Shown: positions 8,979-17,413, counted from the stretch's first letter. The stretch: 43,727 bases of DNA from Bacillota bacterium (GCA_029570375.1 JAKPXB010000007.1:1-43727); one strand, 5' to 3'. Notes: generated from the sequence alone by a model not told the origin. Made by a program: numbers and translations.

Positions 8979-9932
8979 TTACCTGCCGTTGTCCGGGCTC
9001 GTGAAGGTCATGAGCTGAAGTGAATTCAGCTCGGAGAGCCTGATCTCCTTGGGCATATTGACGACCCCAAGAATCTGCGCGTCTTTCGTGATCGGGTGCG
9101 TCAGGAACTCATGGTAGAGCTGAAACCCCGTGATCTCCGCCGTCGATTTGACATGCATGCGCGGACCCGTACAGTAATGCCGCTGATCCCCGATCAGAAC
9201 ATGTGTGTTATCCAGATAGGAAATCGGGAGATTCTTGGCGATTAATTTCTTGACATCTGCTTCCAGCTCCATGAGATCAAGCTGAGGCTTCTCATGAAAT
9301 GAAAGGATAAATCCGCTGCGGACATCATAGTGGTCAAAGTGATAGACGCGGCGGTCAATCAGACAGTACTCGACGAGGTCTTCCGCCGTATGCGCCATGC
9401 GGCGGCTTGTGATGGAGGTAAAAACGATCTCCTTGATATCTTCCGGGTCCGGGCCGAAGACACTCGGCCTGGTCACGATGATTTCCTCTCCTATGCCCAT
9501 CAGCAGGTGAGCGTTCATTCCGAGATGGGGGTAGATGAGATCAAAATGCTCGACGACAACGCGCTTTCCCCGGTTAATCGCGAGCCGGATGGCGTCCGCA
9601 AGCTCGTGCGCCTGATAAAAAGCCAGCTCAAAGCGTATATCAAGGTGATAGGTATGAGGCGTAAAGAAGCCCGTATCGTCCTGATGCATGATGGGAAGCG
9701 GCCTCACGTTGACGCCCTCGTCATCGTTCGTCAGTTCCAGCCCCGGGAACATCCCTTTCAGCAGAATACTCTTGCCTGAACCGCTCTCTCCGATCAAACC
9801 GATCAGTAAATCGAAAGGCGAGAGGAACTGCTGGGCGATCTGCATCCCCTGGTCTGCCATCCGCGGAGCTCCACGGGGTGACAATAAGACGCTGTACAGG
9901 TGGTTCCTCTGCATGCGGTCTGAATATGACAT
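8979..9932 (-). CDS. P-loop NTPase with C-terminal tRNA-SAD-like domain
   Basis: The ATG at 9932 is chosen because AAGGAGGAG lies eight bases upstream; the frame stays open further but without a ribosome site. The 317-residue protein has a Walker A motif GESGSGKS at about residues 47-54. A stretch near 105-135 (RGKRVVVEHFDLIYP) resembles the Walker B region of kinase-like P-loop proteins. The C-terminal part resembles the 'second additional domain' of alanyl- and threonyl-tRNA synthetases: PQLDLMELEADVKKLIAKNLP, then YCTGPRMHV with STAEITGF, comparable to the C-x-G-T-H-V metal site. From memory, Clostridia carrying glutamate mutase clusters encode proteins of this kind, but no substrate is known to me. 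It is the first gene of an operon with citXG, which suggests a link to the lyase/methylaspartate system. The function is unassigned. Confidence 0.72.
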   Translation of the reverse strand: MSYSDRMQRNHLYSVLLSPRGAPRMADQGMQIAQQFLSPFDLLIGLIGESGSGKSILLKGMFPGLELTNDDEGVNVRPLPIMHQDDTGFFTPHTYHLDIRFELAFYQAHELADAIRLAINRGKRVVVEHFDLIYPHLGMNAHLLMGIGEEIIVTRPSVFGPDPEDIKEIVFTSITSRRMAHTAEDLVEYCLIDRRVYHFDHYDVRSGFILSFHEKPQLDLMELEADVKKLIAKNLPISYLDNTHVLIGDQRHYCTGPRMHVKSTAEITGFQLYHEFLTHPITKDAQILGVVNMPKEIRLSELNSLQLMTFTSPDNGR

Positions 9933-9964
9933 GGTACTCTCCTCCTTCACGGTGAAATCGGGCA

Positions 9965-9981
9965 GCATGCCTCCGGCATGC
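9965..9981 (-). other. Leader hairpin upstream of the P-loop/SAD gene
   Basis: A perfect 7-base inverted repeat, GCATGCC-TCC-GGCATGC on the plus strand, lies about 33 bases upstream of the ATG at 9932. It would form a compact RNA hairpin just ahead of the ribosome binding site. No T-run follows, so it is not a classic terminator. The rest of the 334-base divergent gap up to 10266 holds the epimerase promoter and no coding region that I can see. Confidence 0.4.
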
Positions 9982-10203
9982 ACGCGCAGAACAGTAATCT
10001 CTGCCTGTATTGTCTCATACTCTCGATAGTGTGGCTATCTCAAAACAGAAAGCTTTTTTAAACAAGATGAAGGACCATCGTCTGTCCGCGCGAAGATCGG
10101 AGAATGACCGCGATAGCCGGACAACACGGGTGACATTTAGCGCAAAATGACACAAAGTCGTTTAATTCTGTCACATTGACTGCGCAAACCGCACAATGCG
10201 ATT

Positions 10204-10212
10204 TGATATGAT
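10204..10212 (+). promoter_or_regulatory. Extended -10 promoter for the epimerase gene
   Basis: TGATATGAT matches an extended -10 element (TG, one base, then TATGAT). A TTGACT at 10176-10181 is too far upstream (25-base spacer) to be a normal -35 partner. The epimerase ATG follows 55 bases after the element. Confidence 0.45.
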
Positions 10213-10266
10213 ACAAACAGCAGAGCTATATAATGCAAAGTCCACCTTTGAGATAGGAGTCTACGC

Positions 10267-11352
10267 ATGGTTCCCGGAAATGAGATTGAGAATAAAACAG
10301 GCACAATCTGGCTGGTAACGGGCGCTTCCGGCCACATAGGGAACAATGTTATCCGGGAACTTCTCGACATGGAACAGCGTGTCCGCGCGTTTGTGATAGA
10401 ACCCGATACCCCGAAATCCCTGGAAGGTCTGCCCATTGAATATGTGCGCGGAGACATCACTCAGCCTGAATCAATAGAACCTCTATTCGCCGGCACGGAC
10501 GGGCTCGATGTCATAGTTCTTCACCTTTCAAGCATTATCACGATCTTCGGCAAAGAGGATGAGCGCACCTACAACGTGAATGTAAGAGGAACGGAGAATA
10601 TTCTGAAAGCGTCGATCGCGCATCATGTCAGGCGTTTTCTGTATGTGAGCTCGGTGCACGCCATTCCCGTCCCCGAAACGGACTGTGTCATCCGGGAGAT
10701 CAATCACTTTGACCCCGACGCGGTACACGGCTTCTATGCGAAGACTAAAGCATTGGCAACACAAGCGGTCATGGACGCCGCGAAAGACGGGCTCGACGCG
10801 GTTGTTGTCCATCCGAGCGGCGTGATCGGCCCGTACGATTACCTGAACAGCCATACAACAAGGCTGTTCAAACGGCTTGTCGACAAAAAACTCCCCGCCA
10901 TGGTCAAAGGCGGGTATGACTTTGCTGACGTGCGGGACGTCGCAAAAGGAATCATCAGCGCGGCTCTCAAAGGCCGCCGGGGAGAGGCCTATATCCTGTC
11001 AGGTGGCTACTACGAGATCTCCGATATCGTAAATATGGCAGCTGAAATGACAGGTAGAAAGAAGTTTAAATTCACCGTTCCTGTATGGATGGCAAAGATC
11101 GCCGCGCCTTTCGCGGAGTGGAACAGCAGGGTAACGAAGAAACCGCCGATCTTTACGTCGTACTCACTTTTCACGCTGGACTCCTTCTGCAGTTTTTCGA
11201 ATGAAAAAGCGCGCAGAGAGCTCGGTTATACGACGCGGCCTATGAGGGAAACTGTCCAGGACACGCTTGCGTTCATGCAGAAATCAGAACAGTTCAGAAA
11301 AGCCTTTGTCTTCCGGACAGGGGACGCCATCAAGCAGCCTATGACGAACTGA
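10267..11352 (+). CDS. NAD(P)-dependent epimerase/dehydratase, extended SDR family
   Basis: The N-terminus has a strong Rossmann dinucleotide site, WLVTGASGHIGNNVIRELL (GxxGxxG), followed by D-type strand ends and VRGDITQPES. The SDR catalytic pair is YAKTKA (YxxxK) with an upstream serine in LYVSSVHA. DGLDAVVVHPSGVIGPYD is the usual extended-SDR substrate-side motif. The length of 361 residues is normal for the family, which includes sugar-nucleotide epimerases, dihydroflavonol reductase-like enzymes and sterol dehydrogenases. The motif GPYD with a C-terminal region lacking sugar-nucleotide signatures makes a dihydroflavonol reductase-like oxidoreductase as likely as an epimerase. TAGGAG lies nine bases before the ATG. 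A hairpin terminator follows the gene, so it is probably transcribed alone. The substrate is unknown. Confidence 0.82.
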   Translation: MVPGNEIENKTGTIWLVTGASGHIGNNVIRELLDMEQRVRAFVIEPDTPKSLEGLPIEYVRGDITQPESIEPLFAGTDGLDVIVLHLSSIITIFGKEDERTYNVNVRGTENILKASIAHHVRRFLYVSSVHAIPVPETDCVIREINHFDPDAVHGFYAKTKALATQAVMDAAKDGLDAVVVHPSGVIGPYDYLNSHTTRLFKRLVDKKLPAMVKGGYDFADVRDVAKGIISAALKGRRGEAYILSGGYYEISDIVNMAAEMTGRKKFKFTVPVWMAKIAAPFAEWNSRVTKKPPIFTSYSLFTLDSFCSFSNEKARRELGYTTRPMRETVQDTLAFMQKSEQFRKAFVFRTGDAIKQPMTN

Positions 11353-11385
11353 CGCCGACAGGGATTTCTGAACTGGCAGCGGGGC

Positions 11386-11412
11386 GCTCCGGATCTTCCG
11401 GAGCTTCTTCTG
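11386..11412 (+). terminator. Intrinsic terminator after the epimerase gene
   Basis: GCTCCGGA (11386-11393) pairs with TCCGGAGC (11397-11404) around a 3-base loop and is followed by TTCTTCTG. The T-tract is interrupted, so strength is uncertain. The remaining bases up to the glycosyltransferase start at 11584 show no gene. Confidence 0.55.
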
Positions 11413-11583
11413 TTCAGAGCATACCATCGGAGCACGATGTTAATGACGACGCCGTGGCGACCGGTGTTTCTTTTCCCCATATGTGATACCCTGACTCGAG
11501 ACGGGAAGCGGTTCCGCGCCGCGTGTCATGATCGGATCGACTGATGGTGACAGGAATGACAGATTGAAAGCGAGGATCTCTTT

Positions 11584-12753
11584 GTGCGCATTGGTTTGAT
11601 GACAGACGCCTACTACCCGCAGATTGGCGGTGTTTCAACTTCAACATCACTCTTAAAAAACGGGTTGAGAGAACGTGGACACGACGCTTTTGTGATCACG
11701 ACGACAGACCCGGAACAGCCTGAAACCGAGGAGCACGTCTTTCGTGTGGCCAGCGCGCCGTTTTTCAGCGCGAAGCGATTAGCCCAGCCATACCACCCCA
11801 GGCTTAAACGCCAGCTCGAAGAGATCGGACTGGATATCATCCATACGCAGACAGAATTCGGAATAGGAGATTTCGGCCGTTTTTTTGCAAGAAAGAACAA
11901 AATCCCCCACATCCATACTTTTCATACGCTCTACGAAGACTGGCTGAACGATCAGCTCCGCGCGAAGGAAGGCGGGATCAAGCGCAGGCTCATCCACCAA
12001 TATGTCCGCATAGAATCCCGTCGGTTCTGCAATGCCGCAAAAGTTGTGATCGCGCCGACAGACAAGACGGAACGCGTGCTGCTCTCCTACGGTGTCAACG
12101 TCCCGATACGAATCATTCCCACAGGCATCGATCTCCAGCGTTTCTACAGCGCGCGCGACGACATCAGAAAAAGAAAAGAAATCAGGGATCGATACGGCGT
12201 CAAAGAGGATGACCGCCTGCTGATCTACCTCGGGAGAATTTCTCAGGAGAAACAGATTGAGCGCCTTACCGTTTATATTGAGAAGAGGTTAAAAAACTGG
12301 CCGGATATGCACTTCATGCTCGTCGGTTCAGGGCCGGCTACAAACCACATCAAAAGCATCATCGTGAACAGCGATCACAAGGACCGCATCCATTTTGTCG
12401 GGCCGGTTCTTCTGGAGGATGTTCCGCAGTACTACGCGGCTTCCGATCTATTCCTGAGCGCCTCCCAAAGTGAAACGCAGGGGCTTACGTATATCGAGGC
12501 CCTCGCCTCAGGGCTGCCGATATTTGTCCAGGAGGACGACTGCCTCTCAGGTGTTCTCAACAAGGAAAACGGGCTCTCCTTCAACGACGAGGAATCCTTT
12601 GACCGCGGTTTGGCAACGCTCATGACCGAACCGGAGGATAAACGCGTTCTCCGGAGCCGGGCTGCCATCGCGAAAGCGCGCGAATACGGTGTCCGCTCCT
12701 TTGTCAGCAGAGTTCTGGCTGTCTACGAAGAAGCCTTCCGTACTGAAAAATAG
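11584..12753 (+). CDS. GT4-family glycosyltransferase (diacylglycerol glucosyltransferase-like)
   Basis: This is a GT-B fold retaining glycosyltransferase of 389 residues. The N-terminal domain opens with RIGLMTDAYYPQIGGVSTS, typical of enzymes that add glucose to diacylglycerol or of PimB-like enzymes. It then shows HTQTEFGIGDFGRFFA and HIHTFHTLYEDW. The C-terminal domain has YLGRISQEKQIERL, which supplies phosphate-binding Arg and Lys, and the EX7E-type motif in SETQGLTYIEALASGLPI. The closest characterised type I recognise is the Firmicute 1,2-diacylglycerol 3-glucosyltransferase that makes membrane glycolipid, but the acceptor is an inference. It starts at GTG, with GCGAGGA upstream. It is probably membrane-associated on the cytoplasmic face. 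A strong hairpin follows at 12859. Confidence 0.87.
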   Translation: MRIGLMTDAYYPQIGGVSTSTSLLKNGLRERGHDAFVITTTDPEQPETEEHVFRVASAPFFSAKRLAQPYHPRLKRQLEEIGLDIIHTQTEFGIGDFGRFFARKNKIPHIHTFHTLYEDWLNDQLRAKEGGIKRRLIHQYVRIESRRFCNAAKVVIAPTDKTERVLLSYGVNVPIRIIPTGIDLQRFYSARDDIRKRKEIRDRYGVKEDDRLLIYLGRISQEKQIERLTVYIEKRLKNWPDMHFMLVGSGPATNHIKSIIVNSDHKDRIHFVGPVLLEDVPQYYAASDLFLSASQSETQGLTYIEALASGLPIFVQEDDCLSGVLNKENGLSFNDEESFDRGLATLMTEPEDKRVLRSRAAIAKAREYGVRSFVSRVLAVYEEAFRTEK

Positions 12754-12845
12754 TCTGCTCCGGAACGCGGTTCCTATCCCCTCCGGGAAGCTGCCGTTTC
12801 TGCGCTCTCCTGAGAGTGTATCATCGTCCGTTCTTTTTAAACGCC

Positions 12846-12893
12846 CACAAAAAAACGAGGCCGTCTCCAATATGGGGACGGCCCTGTCTTTCT
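12846..12893. terminator. Bidirectional terminator between the GT4 and hsp20 genes
   Basis: GGCCGTCTCC (12859-12868) pairs with GGGGACGGCC (12874-12883), one wobble pair, with a 5-base loop. An A-run on the left (12849-12855) becomes a T-run for minus-strand hsp20 transcripts. On the plus side CTGTCTTTCT follows. It therefore serves hsp20 well and the glycosyltransferase less well. Confidence 0.75.
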
Positions 12894-12898
12894 CCGGA

Positions 12899-13330
12899 TC
12901 AGTCTTCAAAGTCTATGTCTATCGTCCGGCTGCTTTTCTTGTTCTCCTCTTTCTTGGGGAGTTCGAGCGTAAGGACACCGTCGCGGAATTTGCCAGTGAT
13001 GGCGTCTGTATCAACACCCGTCAGATCAAAACTGCGGCAGCATGAGCCATATGAACGCTCTTTATAGATGTAGTTCTCCTGCTCTTCCGTTTTCTCAATG
13101 TTCTGTTCAGCGGAAATTGTCATAAATTTCCCGTCGAGTTGAATTTTGATGTCTTCTTTTTTGGCTCCCGGAAGATCCGCTTTCAGGAGGTAGTGATCGC
13201 CTTTATCGAGCACGTCGACTTTAAAGTCCCGCGCGCCCGAGACATTCTTAAAGAACGGTTCCTCCAGGATGCGGCTCATTTCGTCAAATAAACTGCGGCT
13301 GCGGCGGCCATATGGAATCAAATCAAACAT
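12899..13330 (-). CDS. Hsp20 small heat-shock protein
   Basis: This is an ATP-independent holdase chaperone that binds unfolding proteins in the cytoplasm and usually forms large oligomers. The 143-residue protein has a short N-terminal arm with LFDEMSRILEEPFF and an alpha-crystallin domain starting near residue 36. The signature LKADLPGAKKEDIKI is followed by the conserved GVLTLELPKK. The extreme C-terminus lacks a clear I-x-I/V motif except for RTIDIDF. The start is ATG with AGAGGTAATTAAC upstream. A perfect CIRCE element lies about 160 bases upstream, which points to HrcA repression, and a terminator follows the gene. Confidence 0.95.
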   Translation of the reverse strand: MFDLIPYGRRSRSLFDEMSRILEEPFFKNVSGARDFKVDVLDKGDHYLLKADLPGAKKEDIKIQLDGKFMTISAEQNIEKTEEQENYIYKERSYGSCCRSFDLTGVDTDAITGKFRDGVLTLELPKKEENKKSSRTIDIDFED

Positions 13331-13490
13331 GTTAATTACCTCTTTCTTTACTTACGCGTTATCCGCATTCCGCACCGGCTGTCATATGCCGGAACGCCGC
13401 TCGCTATGGAGTTCATGCGGATCTTTTCGTTACGCCTCTATCATAGGCGCAGGTTGCGGAGGAAATTTCATGCGAATGTGAAGGCATATG

Positions 13491-13527
13491 AAGAATTAGC
13501 ACTCTAAAGTGAAGAGTGCTAATTCTT
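13491..13527 (-). promoter_or_regulatory. CIRCE heat-shock operator (HrcA site)
   Basis: The sequence contains the exact CIRCE consensus TTAGCACTC (13496-13504), nine bases, GAGTGCTAA (13514-13522). The inverted repeat extends to 14 perfect base pairs (13491-13504 with 13514-13527). CIRCE is the operator of the HrcA repressor, most often found before groESL and dnaK operons. Here it lies between the end of citF and hsp20, 161 bases upstream of the hsp20 ATG. No T-run follows, so it is not primarily a terminator. A TATGAT on the minus strand at 13440-13445 is a possible -10 downstream of it, but I cannot fix the promoter. Confidence 0.93.
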
Positions 13528-13558
13528 GCGGCCGATTTTCTTTTAATCCGGCTGAGTG

Positions 13559-14974
13559 TCAGCCCATGACCGTCCTGATCTCGTCGAGCAGATCGCCCTC
13601 ACGGCTGATAACACGCGCGACTGTCCGTCCCGATGACTCAATGCGCGCCGGTCTCCCTGTTATCGATTCAGCTCTGGCTTTCAGGTCATGGATAGAGAAA
13701 ACGGGCAGGCCTGCATACCTGAGTTTTTCGGATAGTTCCGCCTGTTTTGGATTGCAGGCGATTCCGTACTGCGTCACAAGGAGATCGATATCCTCACCCG
13801 GCGTCGAAATGGTACCGACGCGGTCGACTATGAGGGGCAGTCTCGCGCGGACGAGTGGCGCAACTATCACGGAGAGCTTCGCTCCGGCAGCCGTATCGCT
13901 GTGTCCGCCTGAACCGCCCATAATGACACCGTTCGAGTCGGTGTGCACATTGACGTTGAAATCAGTATCAATTTCCGTCGCCCCCAAAATGACGACATCG
14001 AGATGATCGACAACGGCGGTCCTGGCGGTCGGGCTCGCGTACCGCGAGGCGCTTATTTCGCCATGCCTCGCGTTCTCCCTGATCGATTCCACCGCTTCAC
14101 GGTCAAAACACTGAACATCAAGAAGTGTCTCGAACAGTCCTTCTTTCATCAGATCGACAAGCAGCCCCGTGATACCGCCCGAGGCAAATCTCCCCGTAAT
14201 CCCCCGCTCACGCATGATCCCGCCGAGATAACTCGCAACCGCGAGCGATGTGCCGCCCGCACCTGTCTGGAAGGAGAAACCATCGCGCAGGAGTCCGGAA
14301 GCCTGAACCGCCCTGGCCGTCTGCTCCGCGATCAACAGTCCGATCGGATCGCGTGTGACACGTGTCGTCCCCGACATAATCCGCTTCGGGTCACCGATGG
14401 AGTCGACCACAACGACAGCATCGACGCGATCCTCGGTAATCGACGCGTCCATGAGTGGGTATTCGACGAGATGATCGGTCAGGACAATCACATAATCGGC
14501 GTGCTCGGCGTCCGGCATCGCGTAGCCGATTGATCCGAACGCGGCTATCCCTTCTTTTCCGTTGCAGTTTCCCGCGGCATCCGCCGCAGAGGCTGCGATA
14601 AAAGCGGCGTGGACAGGAGATTCTCCCCTTTCCATCGCCGCGGGTCGGCCGCCGTGGCTTCTGAAGATCACTTCACGCTTCAGCAGCCCCCGCGAAATCG
14701 ACCGGCCGACATTCGCGTGCATGAAATTGCACTCAATACCGGTCACTGTTCCGTCTTCTATGAAATCCAGCAGCGGGCGGTGACACCCCATAATCGCGGA
14801 CGCGTTGACCGTCAGGTCTTTCAGTCCCATCAGAGAGCACTCGGCGAGCACTGTATTGAGCACGTTGTCTCCATCGCGCAGATGATGGTGAAAAGAAAGC
14901 GTCATGCCGTCGCGCAGCCCGGCACGCAGAATCGCTTCTCTCAATGAGGGCACCACTTTGGTCTGAAGTGTCAT
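13559..14974 (-). CDS. citF: Citramalate/citrate lyase alpha subunit (CoA-transferase subunit)
   Basis: The alpha subunit exchanges the acetyl group on the carrier subunit for citrate or citramalate. The frame contains the family landmarks LRDGMTLSFHHHLR, ISRGLL, GFSFQTGAGGTSLAV, LDVVILGATEIDTDFNVNV and GSGGHSDTAAGA. It has 471 residues, about 40 fewer than Escherichia coli CitF; the missing part is the variable N-terminal arm and all conserved blocks remain. The ATG overlaps the citE stop by four bases, so translation is coupled. The substrate is called citramalate because the same strand encodes glutamate mutase, methylaspartase and a mesaconase-like enzyme; sequence alone cannot separate citrate from citramalate. 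It is the last gene of the operon. Confidence 0.92.
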   Translation of the reverse strand: MTLQTKVVPSLREAILRAGLRDGMTLSFHHHLRDGDNVLNTVLAECSLMGLKDLTVNASAIMGCHRPLLDFIEDGTVTGIECNFMHANVGRSISRGLLKREVIFRSHGGRPAAMERGESPVHAAFIAASAADAAGNCNGKEGIAAFGSIGYAMPDAEHADYVIVLTDHLVEYPLMDASITEDRVDAVVVVDSIGDPKRIMSGTTRVTRDPIGLLIAEQTARAVQASGLLRDGFSFQTGAGGTSLAVASYLGGIMRERGITGRFASGGITGLLVDLMKEGLFETLLDVQCFDREAVESIRENARHGEISASRYASPTARTAVVDHLDVVILGATEIDTDFNVNVHTDSNGVIMGGSGGHSDTAAGAKLSVIVAPLVRARLPLIVDRVGTISTPGEDIDLLVTQYGIACNPKQAELSEKLRYAGLPVFSIHDLKARAESITGRPARIESSGRTVARVISREGDLLDEIRTVMG

Positions 14975-15867
14975 AACAGCGCTCCTTCCTTCTCAGCCGC
15001 CAGCATGCCGCTCGCACGCGCGAGTTCGATCGTCCTCTCGGCCTGTTTCAGAACGGGCAGGTCGATCATCTTGCCGCGGAGAGACACGGCGCCTCTCCCC
15101 TCTCTCCTGGCTATTTCCATCGCCTCTTTAACTTCGAGGGCAAACGCGACCGCTTCTTCTGTCGGTACGAAAGCGCGGTGAATCGGCCGCAGATGGTGCG
15201 GAGAAATGGAGAGCTTCGCGTCGAACCCCATGCTCCGGGCGAATACGGTATCCGCGTAGCAGCCTTCCTCATCGCGAGCGTCTGTAAAAGGCGTATCGAT
15301 CGCCTCAATACCGGCCGCCCTGGCCGCGACAACGAGTCTGGAACGGCTGTAGAAAATCTCCGTCCCCTCTTTTGTCCTCGGACATCCGAGGTCCGCCGAG
15401 AGATCTTCACCGCCGAGAGCGAGCGCTTCGACGCGAGGAGACGCCGCCGCGGCTTCAAAAGCTTTCTCAATACCGGCGGCTGTTTCGATCAGGGCGATAA
15501 TCTTTGTCCGCCCCGGCTCCATCCTGTACTCTTCTTCAATCAGATCGAGCATTACGGCTACATGATGGATCGTATGCGCCCCGGAGACTTTCGGAACCAT
15601 CACCGACATCGCGCCCGCCGCCGCGACTGCTTCGAGATCTTTTTTCACATAAGGTTTATCAATATCATTGATACGAACAACAAGCCCCCGGCTGCCGTAA
15701 TCGATGGAGCGAAGCGCCGACGCGACAAGTTCCCGCGCCGCGTCTTTTTCTGAAGGCGAAACGGAATCCTCAAGGTCAAAAATGAGCGCATCGGCAGGCA
15801 GTACCGCCCCGTTCTGGAGCATGTTGGGCTGATTCCCCGGCAAAAAAAGAAGTGAACGTCTCATCAT
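14971..15867 (-). CDS. citE: Citramalyl/citryl-CoA lyase beta subunit
   Basis: The beta subunit cleaves the carrier-bound citramalyl or citryl thioester, releasing pyruvate or oxaloacetate and regenerating the acetyl carrier. It is a TIM-barrel protein of the HpcH/CitE family. Visible motifs are RSLLFLPGNQPNM at the N-terminus, IFDLEDSVSPSEKDAARE (metal and CoA side), LVVRINDID, ALIETAAGIEKAFE and LALGGEDLSADLG. The length of 298 residues is normal. It starts eight bases after citD and overlaps citF by four. In this operon the expected product is pyruvate plus acetyl-carrier from citramalate, an inference from context. The motifs are complete, with no sign of decay. Confidence 0.93.
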   Translation of the reverse strand: MMRRSLLFLPGNQPNMLQNGAVLPADALIFDLEDSVSPSEKDAARELVASALRSIDYGSRGLVVRINDIDKPYVKKDLEAVAAAGAMSVMVPKVSGAHTIHHVAVMLDLIEEEYRMEPGRTKIIALIETAAGIEKAFEAAAASPRVEALALGGEDLSADLGCPRTKEGTEIFYSRSRLVVAARAAGIEAIDTPFTDARDEEGCYADTVFARSMGFDAKLSISPHHLRPIHRAFVPTEEAVAFALEVKEAMEIARREGRGAVSLRGKMIDLPVLKQAERTIELARASGMLAAEKEGALL

Positions 15868-15875
15868 TGCGCTCC

Positions 15876-16142
15876 TTATTCATCAGCGAGAGAGCGTTTG
15901 ATCGCTGTCGTCAGCCTCGCACGAATCGTGCAGTCAAGCGCGCCCTGGTCCTCAAGCGAAATCGCCCCGCCCGTCACCCCGAGGGAAGCCGCGACATCGC
16001 GCACGGATTGCCGGATAGATTCCCCGAATTGTCTGATCACCGGCGATTCCACCCGGATGTCGAGCGATTCAGACGGCCCGACAATGACCAGGACGTCTCC
16101 TGATTCGAGCGTGCCCGCTCTCGCTTCTTTCGTCAATTTCAT
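15876..16142 (-). CDS. citD: Citramalate/citrate lyase acyl carrier subunit (gamma)
   Basis: This 88-residue protein carries the phosphoribosyl-dephospho-CoA arm that shuttles the acetyl and citramalyl groups between the alpha and beta subunits. The attachment serine is Ser14 in AGTLESGD, the same position as in Escherichia coli CitD. The C-terminal GALDCTIRARL is also a family signature. The ATG overlaps the methylaspartase stop by four bases, tying the lyase genes to the methylaspartate genes on one transcript. The CitXG protein encoded at 7379-8959 should load the prosthetic group. Confidence 0.95.
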   Translation of the reverse strand: MKLTKEARAGTLESGDVLVIVGPSESLDIRVESPVIRQFGESIRQSVRDVAASLGVTGGAISLEDQGALDCTIRARLTTAIKRSLADE

Positions 16143-17383
16143 TGTTTCACTCCACGCAAAGCGAGAATCCGCTGCATCTCATTGTAGACAATCATGATAC
16201 CTTCATCGACGCCCATTCCGGGTTTCGCGAGGACCTGAGCGGGCTGCATCGCCATCGCCACGTGGATACAGACTTCGGCAGACCGGTTCGTCTCATTGCA
16301 CGTGCCGCCCATGTAGGCGCCGGCGCCCTTCTCCTTGCAGTAGAGAACGGCTTCCGCTGTCTTGTGGAGGCTCCCGAGATCGGGCGTCTTGATCTGGATC
16401 ATATGGCCCGCGCCCGCGTCTACAAAATCGCGGACGTCCTCTCCTGTATTACACCACTCGTCAGCGACAAGCGCCACATTGATCCCGCGCTCGTCGACGC
16501 GCTTTGTCAGTTTCGCGAGCCATTCAATCTGCAGTTCACGCGATCCGGCGTCGATCGGCCCCTCGATGCGCAGCGCGAAAGGACGCGCCGCTTCCTCCAG
16601 CCTCTCAAGATAATCGGCGATCGCGTCAATATTCCGGTACCCGAACAGTTCGCCGATTGTACCGTACACGTCGATATGAAACACGGGATGGTAGGTGGGA
16701 TCCTGGCGGTAATTGAGCACGCGGTCGCGGAGCCAGGCGACATATTCCGCGAGGGTATCGCCGTTTGGCCCCAGTTTTTCGAGGTTATTGATGAGAGCGT
16801 GCGGAAGAACCTGCACATGCTTGAGAATCATCTTATCCGCGTTGTCATGGCGCATATCGCCCGTCTGCGAGAAAATCGGGATCATCTGATCGCTTACCGT
16901 TGTCCCGTACTCCTCGGCGATCACTTCACACATGAGCTTGCCTTTTGTCTTGGCGACACAGTCGAGAATCGCCTGAGATAAGCCGTAACGGATCGCCGTG
17001 TGCAGACGCTTTCCTTCGCTGTCTTTCATGTTTTCGAACTCGTTCATCGTCTCACGGAAGGAGTCGACCACACGGCCTTCCAGCTTCGGCGCGATCTCAC
17101 GCATGATCACGGGGATAAAATCCTCCGCCAGGAAGAGCGGGTCGCGGCCGCCCGCGCCGGAATACTGAACAGCGGCACAGTCACCCCATGCGACCTGTCC
17201 GTTCTCGAGAATAAGCATCAAAGAAATGGATTCGCCCGCCTGCCGGATGGCCTGAAACCCTTCTGTCACAGGCTCGCCAACATAGAAGAAGCCGTCTGTC
17301 ACCGCACCCTGTTTAATCGCCTTCTGATCATCAAAGTAAAATCCTGTACGCCCCGGAGCACATACAACTTTCATAATCCTCAT
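16139..17383 (-). CDS. mal: Methylaspartate ammonia-lyase
   Basis: This enzyme removes ammonia from (2S,3S)-3-methylaspartate to give mesaconate, the second step of glutamate fermentation by the methylaspartate route. It belongs to the enolase superfamily. The protein resembles the Clostridium tetanomorphum enzyme throughout: VCAPGRTGFYFDDQKAIK, GDCAAVQYSGAGGRDPLF, HTAIRYG, the histidine in FHIDVYGT, metal ligands in LRIEGP and VADEWCN, and the catalytic lysine in IQIKTPDLGS. The ATG at 17383 gives 414 residues and lines up exactly with the characterised N-terminus; the frame extends upstream into the end of the mutE gene but that is not expected to be translated. It sits 55 bases after mutE and overlaps citD. 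Confidence 0.97.
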   Translation of the reverse strand: MRIMKVVCAPGRTGFYFDDQKAIKQGAVTDGFFYVGEPVTEGFQAIRQAGESISLMLILENGQVAWGDCAAVQYSGAGGRDPLFLAEDFIPVIMREIAPKLEGRVVDSFRETMNEFENMKDSEGKRLHTAIRYGLSQAILDCVAKTKGKLMCEVIAEEYGTTVSDQMIPIFSQTGDMRHDNADKMILKHVQVLPHALINNLEKLGPNGDTLAEYVAWLRDRVLNYRQDPTYHPVFHIDVYGTIGELFGYRNIDAIADYLERLEEAARPFALRIEGPIDAGSRELQIEWLAKLTKRVDERGINVALVADEWCNTGEDVRDFVDAGAGHMIQIKTPDLGSLHKTAEAVLYCKEKGAGAYMGGTCNETNRSAEVCIHVAMAMQPAQVLAKPGMGVDEGIMIVYNEMQRILALRGVKQ

Positions 17384-17413
17384 GTACTGTTGTTCCTCTC
17401 TTTGTTTATGGTC

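Noticed and set aside
13491-13527. Inverted repeat after citF considered as a terminator.
   Set aside because: It matches the CIRCE consensus exactly and has no following T-run, so operator is the better reading.
13559-16142. Naming the CitDEF proteins as citrate lyase.
   Set aside because: The surrounding glutamate mutase, methylaspartase and mesaconase-like genes make citramalate the more likely substrate; sequence alone does not decide.
16142-16981. A 279-codon open frame opposite methylaspartase, and a similar 273-codon one opposite mutE at 18021-18842.
   Set aside because: Both are shadows in GC-rich genes with strong family matches on the other strand; no ribosome sites or motifs.
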